Source of the DNA: Chitinophagaceae bacterium
GTDB taxonomy: Bacteria; Bacteroidota; Bacteroidia; Chitinophagales; Chitinophagaceae
Reading direction: 5' to 3'
Assembly (NCBI GenBank): GCA_016786845.1
Contig: JAEUVB010000015.1
Location: 186,001 to 250,000 of the forward strand
Length of the DNA stretch: 64,000 bases
How positions within the stretch are numbered: position 1 is the first letter of the stretch; every line of letters begins with the position of its first letter. Below the pieces are notes generated by a model. That model had not been told where the DNA came from. It saw only the letters and a program-made list of their open reading frames with translations, and made no database searches. The translations under genes and the position numbers were made by a program. Of the stretch, positions 1-7,404 are shown piece after piece.

Positions 1-85
1 GAATAAAGCAAAAAGGAATGGATAATAGCGCTGCGGCTAACACCACCATTAAGATGGCCCCATTGAGGTTGTTATTGGTAATCAT
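1..85 (-). CDS. N-terminus of a probable membrane protein (cut by the window edge)
   Basis: An open frame starts at an ATG at 85 on the minus strand and runs off the left edge without a stop, giving 28 codons. The translation begins MITNNNLNGAILMVVLAA and continues hydrophobic, which looks like a short cytoplasmic tail followed by a first membrane helix. The start resembles small-molecule exporters of the EamA/DMT type, but too little is visible to name a family. It is transcribed in the same direction as the OmpA-domain gene at 227-1147. The gap between them (86-226) holds only AC-rich low-complexity repeats of the form actaaacaccaaacac. Confidence 0.5.
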   Translation of the reverse strand, partial: MITNNNLNGAILMVVLAAALLSIPFCFI

Positions 86-226
86 GGTGAGTTGGTTTGA
101 ATGAAATCGTGGTTAAGGATTCTAACTCAAGATAAGAACGATTTTGTGTAATTGGAAATGATCCGTTCGGTTTAACCCAAAACCAAGCACTAAACACCAA
201 ACACTAAAAACTAAGCACTAAAAACT

Positions 227-1147
227 CTATTCTCTAACCACTCTCACTTCGACCCGCCGATTTACCGCTCGCATTTCTTCAAGGTATTCATCGCGATTAA
301 TTTTACGTGATCCGCCATAGCCAATATAACTGAGTCGGTCTGCATTGATCCCATGCTCAATCAAATACTCGTAGACCATTCGGGCACGCGTAACGGAGAG
401 GTTATTACTGTCTTCATCCCAATCATAGCCATCCGGTTCATTCGTAGTACAGCATACATGACCTTGTATTTCAATGGCCAGCGTTGGATTTTCCTTTAAG
501 ATGTTCAGCAAGTTTTCAAGTTGAGGCATGGATTCAGGTTTTAATACATGCCGCCCGCCAAAAAAGATCAGATTCTTGAGTATGAGTTGCTTTCCCACTT
601 TAAAATCCTCCTTTTGCAGTTGGCCACTCACAGTTTTTACTTCAATAATTTTTCTGGGAGGCGGAGCCTTGGAAGCCGTTTCACCAGCGGCAGGAGGCTG
701 TTTGGGCTTCTCCTGAACCAGCGCCGGAGGTGGTGGAGGTGGTAAAGGTGGTGGTGGTTTTTTCGGATAAAAGGTTACAATCACCCTTCGGTTTTGTTGT
801 CGCTGGTATTCATTCCGGTTGAAATTGATGGGTCGGTCCTTGCCGAATCCGATACAAGTCTTGATCGCCTTCTTGTCCATCCCATTGTCTACCAGCAGTT
901 TTTTTACCGCATTGGCCCGGTTTTCTGAAAGGGTATAATTATATTGCCTTGAGCCGATGCTGTCGCAATGCCCTTCCAGTAAAACCCTTTCAATAGGTTT
1001 TGAATTCATCAGACGTATGAGATTGAGCATAGAGCTATCCGGTATTTCATACAGGTCATAGTCAAACAGGACCACATAAGAAAAGGGTTGGGCATGGCCA
1101 CTCAAGCCAAACCATAGAAAGCATATACAAAGGAGTATTTTGGGCAT
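227..1147 (-). CDS. Secreted protein with two OmpA-like peptidoglycan-binding domains
   Basis: The protein has 306 residues. A signal peptide (MPKILLCICFLWFGLSGHAQ) is followed by a first OmpA/MotB-type domain at about residues 20-128, with the core motif EGHCDSIGSRQYN and NRRV near its end. A Pro-rich linker (KKPPPPLPPPPPP, about 129-175) leads to a second OmpA-type domain (about 185-306) with IQGHVCCTTNEPD and VNRRVEV. OmpA-like domains bind peptidoglycan, so this is probably an envelope tether between cell wall and outer membrane. The frame stays open upstream to 1465, but that part overlaps the thioesterase gene on the other strand and is not plausible protein. The ATG at 1147 gives a clean signal peptide and lies 9 nt after a TATCTTTG promoter box, so I chose it. 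Two OmpA domains in one short protein is unusual but not unique. Confidence 0.85.
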   Translation of the reverse strand: MPKILLCICFLWFGLSGHAQPFSYVVLFDYDLYEIPDSSMLNLIRLMNSKPIERVLLEGHCDSIGSRQYNYTLSENRANAVKKLLVDNGMDKKAIKTCIGFGKDRPINFNRNEYQRQQNRRVIVTFYPKKPPPPLPPPPPPALVQEKPKQPPAAGETASKAPPPRKIIEVKTVSGQLQKEDFKVGKQLILKNLIFFGGRHVLKPESMPQLENLLNILKENPTLAIEIQGHVCCTTNEPDGYDWDEDSNNLSVTRARMVYEYLIEHGINADRLSYIGYGGSRKINRDEYLEEMRAVNRRVEVRVVRE

Positions 1148-1156
1148 AGCCGATAC

Positions 1157-1164
1157 CAAAGATA
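1157..1164 (-). promoter_or_regulatory. -7 promoter box TATCTTTG of the OmpA-domain gene
   Basis: Read on the minus strand this is TATCTTTG, an exact match to the Bacteroidota -7 consensus TAnnTTTG. Only 9 nt separate it from the ATG at 1147, so the mRNA leader would be about 0-5 nt. It lies 13 nt from a box on the other strand (1178-1185), making a compact divergent promoter pair. No convincing -33 TTG is visible. Confidence 0.55.
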
Positions 1165-1177
1165 GGCAATAAAGGAG

Positions 1178-1185
1178 TAGATTTG
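1178..1185 (+). promoter_or_regulatory. -7 promoter box TAGATTTG of the thioesterase gene
   Basis: TAGATTTG matches TAnnTTTG and ends 20 nt before the ATG at 1206. It is divergent from the TATCTTTG box at 1157-1164. No clear -33 TTG is visible. Confidence 0.5.
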
Positions 1186-1205
1186 TCGGATAAAACACAA
1201 AAACG

Positions 1206-1733
1206 ATGAATCCTAAAAAACCGTCGGATACCCTCACAACCATGAGTGAGTTGATTCTGCCAAATGATACGAATACGCTGGGAAACCTGATGGGGGGTAG
1301 GCTCATGCATTGGATGGATATTGCTGCTGCCATGGCTTCGATGAAACATTGCAACTGCCCGGTGGTAACTGCCTCAGCCGATAATATTTCCTTCGAGAAC
1401 CCGGTGAGACTGGGGAATGTGGTAACGATTGAAGCCAAAGTAACCCGGGCATTTAATTCCTCCATGGAAGTCTATATCAAAGTCCATGGCGAAGACCTTC
1501 CGACTCAGTTTAAATATCTTTCCAATGAAGCTTACATGACCTTTGTTGCCCTCGATCCGAATGGAAAACCACGTAAAATACCGGAATTGGTGCCGGAAAC
1601 CGAGGAAGAGCATCGTCGATTTGAAGGTGCGCTTCGCCGTCGGCAAATGCGCTTGGTCTTGTCGGGAAGAATGAAACCCGATGATGCGACAGAGTTAAAA
1701 AAGCTGTTTATGGAGGACCTTTTGGTCAAATAG
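1206..1733 (+). CDS. Acyl-CoA thioesterase, hotdog fold
   Basis: The protein has 175 residues. The segment NDTNTLGNLMGGRLMHWMD is the typical central helix of hotdog-fold acyl-CoA hydrolases of the YciA/BFIT type, with the Asn/Asp-containing active-site region at its start. It is followed by the beta-strand pattern with VRLGNVVTIEAKV and YMTFVALDPNGKP. The enzyme hydrolyses acyl-CoA to free acid and CoA in the cytoplasm. The C-terminal 35 residues are charged and helical. The gene is divergent from the OmpA-domain gene and ends in a strong terminator, so it is probably monocistronic. The exact chain-length preference cannot be read from sequence. Confidence 0.9.
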   Translation: MNPKKPSDTLTTMSELILPNDTNTLGNLMGGRLMHWMDIAAAMASMKHCNCPVVTASADNISFENPVRLGNVVTIEAKVTRAFNSSMEVYIKVHGEDLPTQFKYLSNEAYMTFVALDPNGKPRKIPELVPETEEEHRRFEGALRRRQMRLVLSGRMKPDDATELKKLFMEDLLVK

Positions 1734-1751
1734 GGACCGACTAAAAAAAGG

Positions 1752-1785
1752 AACAGTCTCTTCCTAGACAAGAAGAGACTGTTTT
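1752..1785 (+). terminator. Intrinsic terminator after the thioesterase gene
   Basis: An 11-bp perfect stem pairs AACAGTCTCTT (1752-1762) with AAGAGACTGTT (1773-1783), with a 10-nt loop. It is followed by TTTT, and an A-run (1743-1749) lies before it. The A-run would also give a U-tail if read leftward. Confidence 0.85.
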
Positions 1786-2056
1786 AACCCCTAACCAAAT
1801 CAACCTATGAAAAAGATTTATTTTCAGTGCGAAAGTAAAATAATATTTGGAATCTGAGAAAAATAAAATCAATAGGCTATTGGCTCTGAGCATGATTGTT
1901 ATCAGCTTTTAGTCTTCATCGGTTAATATCACTCCTTCATCGTATAATTCTATACTTATGAACACCTTTTGGTGGAAAAATTTTACTTAGCTTTAACAAG
2001 AAAATAGACCACTGTCTTCACCAAATTCAAATTTTAAACGAATAATACATCACAGA
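1786..2056. other. Intergenic region before the DUF885 gene
   Basis: AT-rich sequence between a terminator and the DUF885 gene. A degenerate promoter-like box TAGCTTTA lies at 1988-1995, one base off TAnnTTTG. Nothing else is recognised. Confidence 0.4.
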
Positions 2057-3832
2057 ATGAAAAATACAAACCGGTTACTGGCCTTATTGATTTTCATTAC
2101 GGGATGGGTTGCCTGTCGTGACAATTCATCTCCCCAAACATCCGCTTCGCAACCTTTGAAGCAATTGTTTGCCAATTATTGGGAAGAGCGTTTAAAGCTT
2201 TTTCCACTGGAAGCAACCGCTTATGGTGATGATCGGTACAACGACAAAATGCCGATTTCGATTAGTGCATCATACAGAGATACGATCCGGTCATTTTATC
2301 AGAAATATCTGGATCAGGCAAAGGCGATTGACAAGCCATTGAATTTTGAGGATCAGATGAGTAAGGATTTATTTATGTATGAAATGGAAATTAGTTTTGA
2401 AGGTCTGAAGTATCCTGCCCATTTAATGCCTATCAATCAGTTCTGGAGTTTTACCCTGGAGTTTCCTCAGTTGGGTAGTGGTGATGGAAATCAGCCTTTT
2501 AAGACGGTGAAGGATTATGATGATTTTTTGAAAAGAATGAAAATCTTTCCGGCTTGGGCAGACACCGCCATCGCGAATATGCGAAAAGGGATGAAGCTGG
2601 GATATGTCTTGCCTAAAGTACTCGCATTGAAAGTCATTCCCCAACTTCGCGGCGTAATCACAACGGATGTAACCAAAAACATATTTTATCAGCCGATTTT
2701 GAAACTGCCTGAGGGAGTATCGCCTGAAGATAAAAAGAGACTGACGGCGGCCTATTCTTATGAGATTGTCAATTCGATGATACCCGCTTACAACAAACTG
2801 GCGGTTTTTGTCGAAAAAGAATATTTGCCATCATGCAGAAATACTTCCGGAATGGCCGCATTACCCAAAGGCGACGAATATTATCAGTACCTGATTCACT
2901 ATTATACCACTACCAACTTAAAGCCCGACAGCATCTATCAATTAGGATTGAAAGAAGTGGCAAGGCTGAAAGCCGAAATGATCAAGGTTAAGGATGAAGT
3001 GAAGTTTAATGGGACTTTGGAAGAGTTTTTTCAGTCCATCAATACGGACCCTCAGTTTTATCCATTTACGACGGCAAAAGAGGTATTGGATAGTTTTCGT
3101 GCCATTCAGTCCATAGAAGAACCCTTTTTAAAACAACTGTTTAAAGAAAGTCCCAAGACCGGGTTTGAGATCCGTCAAACCGAAGCCTACCGTGCGGCAA
3201 GTGCCAGTGCCGAATATAATGCCGGAAGCGAGGATGGCAAAAGACCGGGTATATTCTATGTTCCCATTTTGGATCCGAAAAAATTCAATATCGTAGGCAT
3301 GGAAACCTTGTTCTTGCATGAAGCCATTCCGGGTCACCATTATCAGATTTCATTGCAACAGGAGAATACCACTCTGCCAAAGTTTCGTCGTTTTCTGGGC
3401 TATAGTGCTTACGCGGAGGGTTGGGCCCTGTATACCGAAACCCTTGGGCGCAAGCTAGGATTGTATAAAAACCCATATCAGTATCTCGGTCATTTGAGTG
3501 ATGCGATGCATCGTGCAATTCGACTGGTGGTAGATGCCGGACTACATACCCGCAACATGAGTCGAGAGGAGGCTATTGCTTATATGCGGGCCAATGAGCG
3601 AATTTCCGAGGAAGAAGCAACTGCGGAAATAGAGCGATACATGGCTATACCCGGACAAGCATTATCGTATAAAATCGGACAATTGACCATCAGTGCGATG
3701 AAAGAGAAATACCAAGCCCAATTGGGTGATCAATTTAATGAAGCAGACTTTCACACTCAACTCTTGAACGGAGGTAATATGCCTTTAGAGATCCTTGAAA
3801 AAAAATTAGCACATTGGGCGGGGACGCATTAA
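2057..3832 (+). CDS. DUF885 family lipoprotein, probable metallopeptidase-like
   Basis: The protein has 591 residues. The N-terminus MKNTNRLLALLIFITGWVAC carries a lipobox-like end with Cys20, so the protein is probably lipid-anchored in the envelope. The body matches DUF885. The diagnostic segment LFLHEAIPGHHYQISLQQ begins at about residue 418, with His421-Glu422 and GHH. This is the HExxx-type putative zinc motif conserved in the family. The C-terminal part (AEGWALYTETLG, PGQALSYKIGQL) is also typical. DUF885 proteins are usually described as putative dipeptidase-like enzymes, but the substrate is not established. The gene is followed closely by rnc (25 nt) and may be co-transcribed with it. 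Confidence 0.88.
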   Translation: MKNTNRLLALLIFITGWVACRDNSSPQTSASQPLKQLFANYWEERLKLFPLEATAYGDDRYNDKMPISISASYRDTIRSFYQKYLDQAKAIDKPLNFEDQMSKDLFMYEMEISFEGLKYPAHLMPINQFWSFTLEFPQLGSGDGNQPFKTVKDYDDFLKRMKIFPAWADTAIANMRKGMKLGYVLPKVLALKVIPQLRGVITTDVTKNIFYQPILKLPEGVSPEDKKRLTAAYSYEIVNSMIPAYNKLAVFVEKEYLPSCRNTSGMAALPKGDEYYQYLIHYYTTTNLKPDSIYQLGLKEVARLKAEMIKVKDEVKFNGTLEEFFQSINTDPQFYPFTTAKEVLDSFRAIQSIEEPFLKQLFKESPKTGFEIRQTEAYRAASASAEYNAGSEDGKRPGIFYVPILDPKKFNIVGMETLFLHEAIPGHHYQISLQQENTTLPKFRRFLGYSAYAEGWALYTETLGRKLGLYKNPYQYLGHLSDAMHRAIRLVVDAGLHTRNMSREEAIAYMRANERISEEEATAEIERYMAIPGQALSYKIGQLTISAMKEKYQAQLGDQFNEADFHTQLLNGGNMPLEILEKKLAHWAGTH

Positions 3833-3857
3833 ATTGCAGTAGAAAAAATTAAGCTAA

Positions 3858-4583
3858 GTGCGATTTGTACCGGATTTTATAGCACAGATATTTACAAAGG
3901 GGAGCTCAGTCTATAAGGAGTTGCAAAATATGTTGGGATTTACGCCCTCTAACCTGGCTGTGTATGAATTAGCCTTATGTCATCGTTCCAATAATGCCAG
4001 TACTGAAGAAAATAATGAGCGACTCGAATTTTTAGGAGATGCCATTTTAGGCGCTATCATTGGTGAGCATTTGTTTACCAAGTATCCCACGAAGCCTGAA
4101 GGGTATTTGACCGATATGCGTTCCAAAATTGTCAATCGCAAAACTTTAAATCAGATTGCATTAAAAATCGGGTTGAAGTCATTGATGAAGTTTAATGAAC
4201 AGGACTATTTTCTGCGTGATTCCCTGATTTTCGGGAATGCCTTAGAAGCTTTGATCGGGGCTATCTATATCGACAAAGGATATGCCATCACACGAACTTT
4301 TGTCAGAAAAAGAATTCTATTGCCCTTTGTCGATATTGAAGTCTTGGAGAATCTGGAAGTCAATACCAAAAATAAACTCATTGGATGGGCCAGCAAACAG
4401 GGCCGTAAGCTCGATTTCGTGGTGTTGGATGAAAAGCTCGACCGTGGTCGTAAAAAATTTACGGTAGGGGTGGTTTTGGATGAAGAGATCATTGCGCAAT
4501 CAGTGGCTCATAATAAAAAAGAGGCCAGTAAGATTGCCGCTGAAGAGGCGATGAAGATTTTGGAGATTCCGATAGGGAATTAA
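3858..4583 (+). CDS. rnc: Ribonuclease III
   Basis: The protein has 241 residues. The signature NERLEFLGDAIL at about residues 53-64 contains the catalytic Glu57 and Asp61 that bind Mg2+. The second catalytic region is at FGNALEALIGAIYID. A double-stranded RNA-binding domain occupies about 170-238 (KNKLIGWASKQGRKLDF, then AHNKKEASKIAAEEAMKIL). RNase III cuts double-stranded RNA and matures rRNA precursors. The start appears to be GTG (3858). In many Bacteroidota rnc sits next to fabF/acpP, which is not the case here: the upstream neighbour is DUF885 and the downstream one is tmRNA. Confidence 0.95.
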   Translation: MRFVPDFIAQIFTKGSSVYKELQNMLGFTPSNLAVYELALCHRSNNASTEENNERLEFLGDAILGAIIGEHLFTKYPTKPEGYLTDMRSKIVNRKTLNQIALKIGLKSLMKFNEQDYFLRDSLIFGNALEALIGAIYIDKGYAITRTFVRKRILLPFVDIEVLENLEVNTKNKLIGWASKQGRKLDFVVLDEKLDRGRKKFTVGVVLDEEIIAQSVAHNKKEASKIAAEEAMKILEIPIGN

Positions 4584-4627
4584 GATAATTATGAATGATT
4601 AATGTTGAATGTTTAATAGGGTGTATA

Positions 4628-4661
4628 TTGAGTGTAGGACCAAATTTATGATGTAACTTTG
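4628..4661 (+). promoter_or_regulatory. Putative ssrA promoter (TTG-N23-TAACTTTG)
   Basis: TTG (4628-4630) and TAACTTTG (4654-4661) are separated by 23 nt and fit the Bacteroidota -33/-7 pattern. The mature tmRNA starts at 4731, so a precursor leader of about 60-65 nt would have to be removed. The leader contains an AT-rich motif (aacattcatcatt) that recurs near 34865-34945. Confidence 0.5.
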
Positions 4662-4730
4662 TAAACCATGATGAAATAGGGGCGCATGATTAAACATTTA
4701 TCATTCAACATTCATCATTTTCCAAAAACT

Positions 4731-5101
4731 GGGGCCGACCGGTTTTGACAGCGTAGATCTTTGAACGTGTAAGCATGTCGTGCGTTGGATAATTAGCACG
4801 TTAATCTGAATATTCAAAACTCAAATGGCGAAACTTCATTCGCAATGGCTGCTTAATTCATTTAAGTCTCCATTATAGGCCGTGTATTTCGGGTAGGCTT
4901 ATGACCCACGTTACACCGCCTTCAACAGAGAACATAAGCTGCGACCAGAACAGGCTGTGAAAATGGTCAAAGCTCTATTCAGCTAAGGAAAAGGTAGGTT
5001 AGTTCTGCCCCGGCCTTTTTCCGACAAGCAATGCAGAAATAAACATGTAGAAAGCGTTTACGGAATATGTTTGGACAGGGGTTCGACTCCCCTCGGTTCC
5101 A
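4731..5101 (+). ncRNA. ssrA: Transfer-messenger RNA (tmRNA)
   Basis: The 5' end GGGGCCGACCGGTTTTGACA and the 3' end GGTTCGACTCCCCTCGGTTCCA form the tRNA-like domain. GGGGCCG pairs with CGGTTCC (two G-U pairs) as the acceptor stem, and the T-arm contains GTTCGACTCC. The mature length is about 371 nt plus CCA. The genome encodes ACAAAA after the stem, so CCA is added after transcription. The tag reading frame is at 4827-4856. tmRNA with SmpB rescues stalled ribosomes and adds a degradation tag. The boundaries rest on pairing and are accurate to a base or two. Confidence 0.96.
4827..4856 (+). other. tmRNA tag-peptide reading frame
   Basis: The frame GGC GAA ACT TCA TTC GCA ATG GCT GCT TAA encodes GETSFAMAA. 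It has the Bacteroidota tag layout GETxxAxAA, with Gly as the resume codon and the terminal AA recognised by ClpXP-type proteases. Ser-Phe and Met replace the more usual Asn-Tyr and Leu at the variable positions. Confidence 0.85.
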
Positions 5102-5107
5102 CAAAAT

Positions 5108-5166
5108 CAGAACGAGAATGAGAGCGGAGAGCGAAACTCCCAATCGAATTCTCGCTCTGTTTTTGT
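5108..5166 (+). terminator. Terminator-like hairpin after tmRNA
   Basis: CGAGAAT (5113-5119) pairs with ATTCTCG (5148-5154). The stem extends through CAGA/TCTG with one mismatch, and the outer A-run at 5101-5106 pairs with TTTTGT (5161-5166). The T-run makes this a plausible transcription end for ssrA, though the loop is long (about 28 nt). Confidence 0.6.
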
Positions 5167-5448
5167 ACCCCATAATCAATCTGTTTCTCACTCTTTTATA
5201 ACAATCTAGCATCATCAGAGTAGGAATGAATCATCAGTGTATGAATTCGATTCTTTCTCTTTCACTTTTTCTTTCCCTTTCTTATTTTCTCCTGAATTTA
5301 TACAAAATCAATAATGTACGAAAATCAACATAGGTGAAAGTATTTCTTGCCAGATGTTAAAATCTGAACCCTGATTTAATTTTTCTGAGTGCGATGAAGG
5401 TGTAAAAAATGCGCTAACTTTATCACTTCATTTAAAGTAAAAGGAAAA
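5167..5448. other. Intergenic region before the OsmC gene
   Basis: AT-rich sequence with a pyrimidine-rich stretch (tctttctctttcactttttc) at about 5250-5280. A near-consensus promoter box TAACTTTA is at 5415-5422, 26 nt before the OsmC start. No gene is seen. Confidence 0.4.
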
Positions 5449-5856
5449 ATGGGATATTACTTTGATCAGGATATTAGCGGAAACATTGGCGCACAAAAAT
5501 ATCTGTGTACGATCACCTGGCGGAATGGAGTCATTACCATGGATGAACCTAAAAGTCTGGAAGGTGGGGATCTCGGCCCCGACCCATATTCCACCCTTTT
5601 GGCTTCATTGGCAGGATGTACGCTTTCAACGCTCAGAATGTATATCGACAGAAAAGGTTGGGACATTCCGGAGATATACGTTAAAATGAATTTCACCCTC
5701 AACACCGAAGGGGAATTCTCAACGGATATAAAACGTGACATCAGTTTTTCCAAGGATGTTACGGCTGAGCAGAAGGAAAGACTATGGCAAATTGCCGGTA
5801 AATGCCCCGTTTCAAAAATACTCGAACATAAAATAACAATACATACAACAATTTAA
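5449..5856 (+). CDS. OsmC family protein
   Basis: The protein has 135 residues, a normal length for an OsmC/YhfA-type protein. The conserved segment LLASLAGCTLSTLRMYIDRKG carries the first reactive Cys, and GKCPVSKILEHKI near the C-terminus carries the second. In OsmC/Ohr relatives these two cysteines act in thiol-dependent removal of organic hydroperoxides. YhfA-like members are less well defined and may only bind ligands. It directly abuts the CDGSH gene (stop at 5856, next ATG at 5857), so the two are co-transcribed and probably act in the same redox process. Confidence 0.88.
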   Translation: MGYYFDQDISGNIGAQKYLCTITWRNGVITMDEPKSLEGGDLGPDPYSTLLASLAGCTLSTLRMYIDRKGWDIPEIYVKMNFTLNTEGEFSTDIKRDISFSKDVTAEQKERLWQIAGKCPVSKILEHKITIHTTI

Positions 5857-6285
5857 ATGGAGAAGAAAAGCTATACCAACGGAGAGGTGACCATAGTTTG
5901 GCAGCCGAAAATTTGTATTCATTCAACGAAATGCTGGCGGGGTGAAAATTCCTTGCCCGAGGTTTTTAATCCGGCAGAAAAGCCATGGATCAAACCGGAA
6001 GCGGCCAGTACTGAAAGAATCATTGAACAAGTTAAGCAATGTCCGAGCGGCGCATTAAGCTATGTTATGAATGATGAACAAAAAGCAGCAGAAAGTAGCA
6101 GTGTTGAAACGATTGCCGAGCCGGTTACTAACGGACCATTACTGATTCACGGAAACATATTGGTAAAAGATGTGAACGGCAATCAAACACAAAGAAAAAA
6201 AGTTACTGCATTTTGCAGATGTGGCGCTTCCGGCAATAAGCCTTATTGTGATGGAAGTCATGCCAAAATAGATTTTAAAGGATAA
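5857..6285 (+). CDS. Iron-sulfur protein: Fer4_19-like domain plus CDGSH domain
   Basis: The protein has 142 residues. The N-terminal half (about 1-72) has Cys20, Cys26 and Cys62 in the layout of the divergent 4Fe-4S mono-cluster domain (Fer4_19 type), including KCWRGENSLPEVFNP and QCPSGAL. The C-terminal end carries a CDGSH motif, FCRCGASGNKPYCDGSH, with Cys120, Cys122, Cys131 and His135 as the classic 3Cys-1His ligands of a 2Fe-2S cluster. Two different Fe-S clusters in one small protein suggest electron transfer or redox sensing. It starts immediately after the OsmC stop codon. There is no signal peptide, so it is cytoplasmic. Confidence 0.9.
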   Translation: MEKKSYTNGEVTIVWQPKICIHSTKCWRGENSLPEVFNPAEKPWIKPEAASTERIIEQVKQCPSGALSYVMNDEQKAAESSSVETIAEPVTNGPLLIHGNILVKDVNGNQTQRKKVTAFCRCGASGNKPYCDGSHAKIDFKG

Positions 6286-6465
6286 ATCTGAGTTCATTAA
6301 TTTCCATTATCCGGATGAGGATGAATCCCTTTCGGAAACAGTAATTCAAGTGTAAATTCTTGTACTGCTTTTCTGTGCAAGATCAGGGTGAGTGTGAAGG
6401 GTGAATGCGATTTCAAGCCTTCCTTTTAATGACTGCTTCATCATTTAGTTCCTCACCCGGTCGCA

Positions 6466-7299
6466 TTATCCTTTCGTGATAATTTTCTTATAAATCACAT
6501 ATCCTTTCTTTCGGATCACGCAAACATAAGTTCCGGCAACTAGTGATGAAGTATTCAGATGAGTAGTCGTGTTAAAATGTTTACGCAGGATGGGTCTTGC
6601 ATTGAGGTCGTATAAAGTAACTTCAACATCTCCGTTGATATTCTCAATGATTAAATCATCTTCCACAGGTACCGGATAGATATTAATGACTCCTTCATTT
6701 TGGGAAGGAACACCCTCGGCTTGTTGCAAAGTCAACTTGATATTGTCGATGCCGGCACTTCCGTCACATGAGGTGCAAGGATAGATAAAATAAGCACGAA
6801 CACCGATTTTATGTATCGTTTGTGTCGGTATCAATAAAACGGAATAATTTGTCCAAACAGGCTGCAAAGAAGAAAAGTAGGGCGTTTGGGAAATGAGAGT
6901 ATCATCAACAAAAATTCTCCAGGTTACACTGTCTGAACCACCGTACAAATTAGATCCGGCATAATCGAAACTCAAGGTATAGGGTTGCCCGGGATATAAA
7001 TTATTAATCATTTGATACACACCCTCACCGCCTTGCCAATCCGGACCGGCACAGGCCCTGGCATAAACATTCCCGTTGGAGGCCGAACCCGGTATGCTAC
7101 AGGGACATAATCCCTGGTTCGCTTCATCAAATTGCAAACATCCGGTAGAGTAACCGGACCAGCTATCCGGAACCACATTGATTTCACACAGATTGGGTGA
7201 TCCCCAATTTTCAAAGGAACCATTCAGAAACGATTGTGCATTTGATTGGGTATGACAAAAAAGGAAGTATAACAGAATCCAGGTGATTGTTATTTTCAT
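6466..7299 (-). CDS. Secreted protein with T9SS type A sorting domain
   Basis: From the ATG at 7299 the protein has 277 residues. An upstream in-frame ATG at 7311 would add MYTP. The signal peptide is MKITITWILLYFLFCHTQSNAQ. The middle part (SFLNGSFENWGSP to DNIKLTL) looks like a carbohydrate-binding-type beta-sandwich: NGSFE...W at the start and a closing GIDNIKL strand are common in such domains. The C-terminal 80 residues (INIYPVPVEDDLIIENING ... LVAGTYVCVIRKKG ... KKIITKG) are a T9SS sorting domain, so it is exported through the outer membrane and attached to the surface or released. No enzyme motif is visible. No -7 box was found near the start. Confidence 0.85.
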   Translation of the reverse strand: MKITITWILLYFLFCHTQSNAQSFLNGSFENWGSPNLCEINVVPDSWSGYSTGCLQFDEANQGLCPCSIPGSASNGNVYARACAGPDWQGGEGVYQMINNLYPGQPYTLSFDYAGSNLYGGSDSVTWRIFVDDTLISQTPYFSSLQPVWTNYSVLLIPTQTIHKIGVRAYFIYPCTSCDGSAGIDNIKLTLQQAEGVPSQNEGVINIYPVPVEDDLIIENINGDVEVTLYDLNARPILRKHFNTTTHLNTSSLVAGTYVCVIRKKGYVIYKKIITKG

Positions 7300-7404
7300 A
7301 GGGGTATACATTTGCTGAATAAATTTATGAAAAGATTTTCATATTGACTTTCATTTTTGAAACACAGATCCTAAAAATAGGAAAGGGCCGGGAAAGAGTG
7401 ATTT

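Noticed and set aside
1148..1465. N-terminal extension of the OmpA-domain protein
   Set aside because: It covers the thioesterase gene on the other strand, has no signal peptide at its start, and a promoter box lies at 1157-1164.
5101..5104. Encoded CCA at the tmRNA 3' end
   Set aside because: The bases after the acceptor stem are ACAAAA, so CCA must be added by the nucleotidyltransferase.
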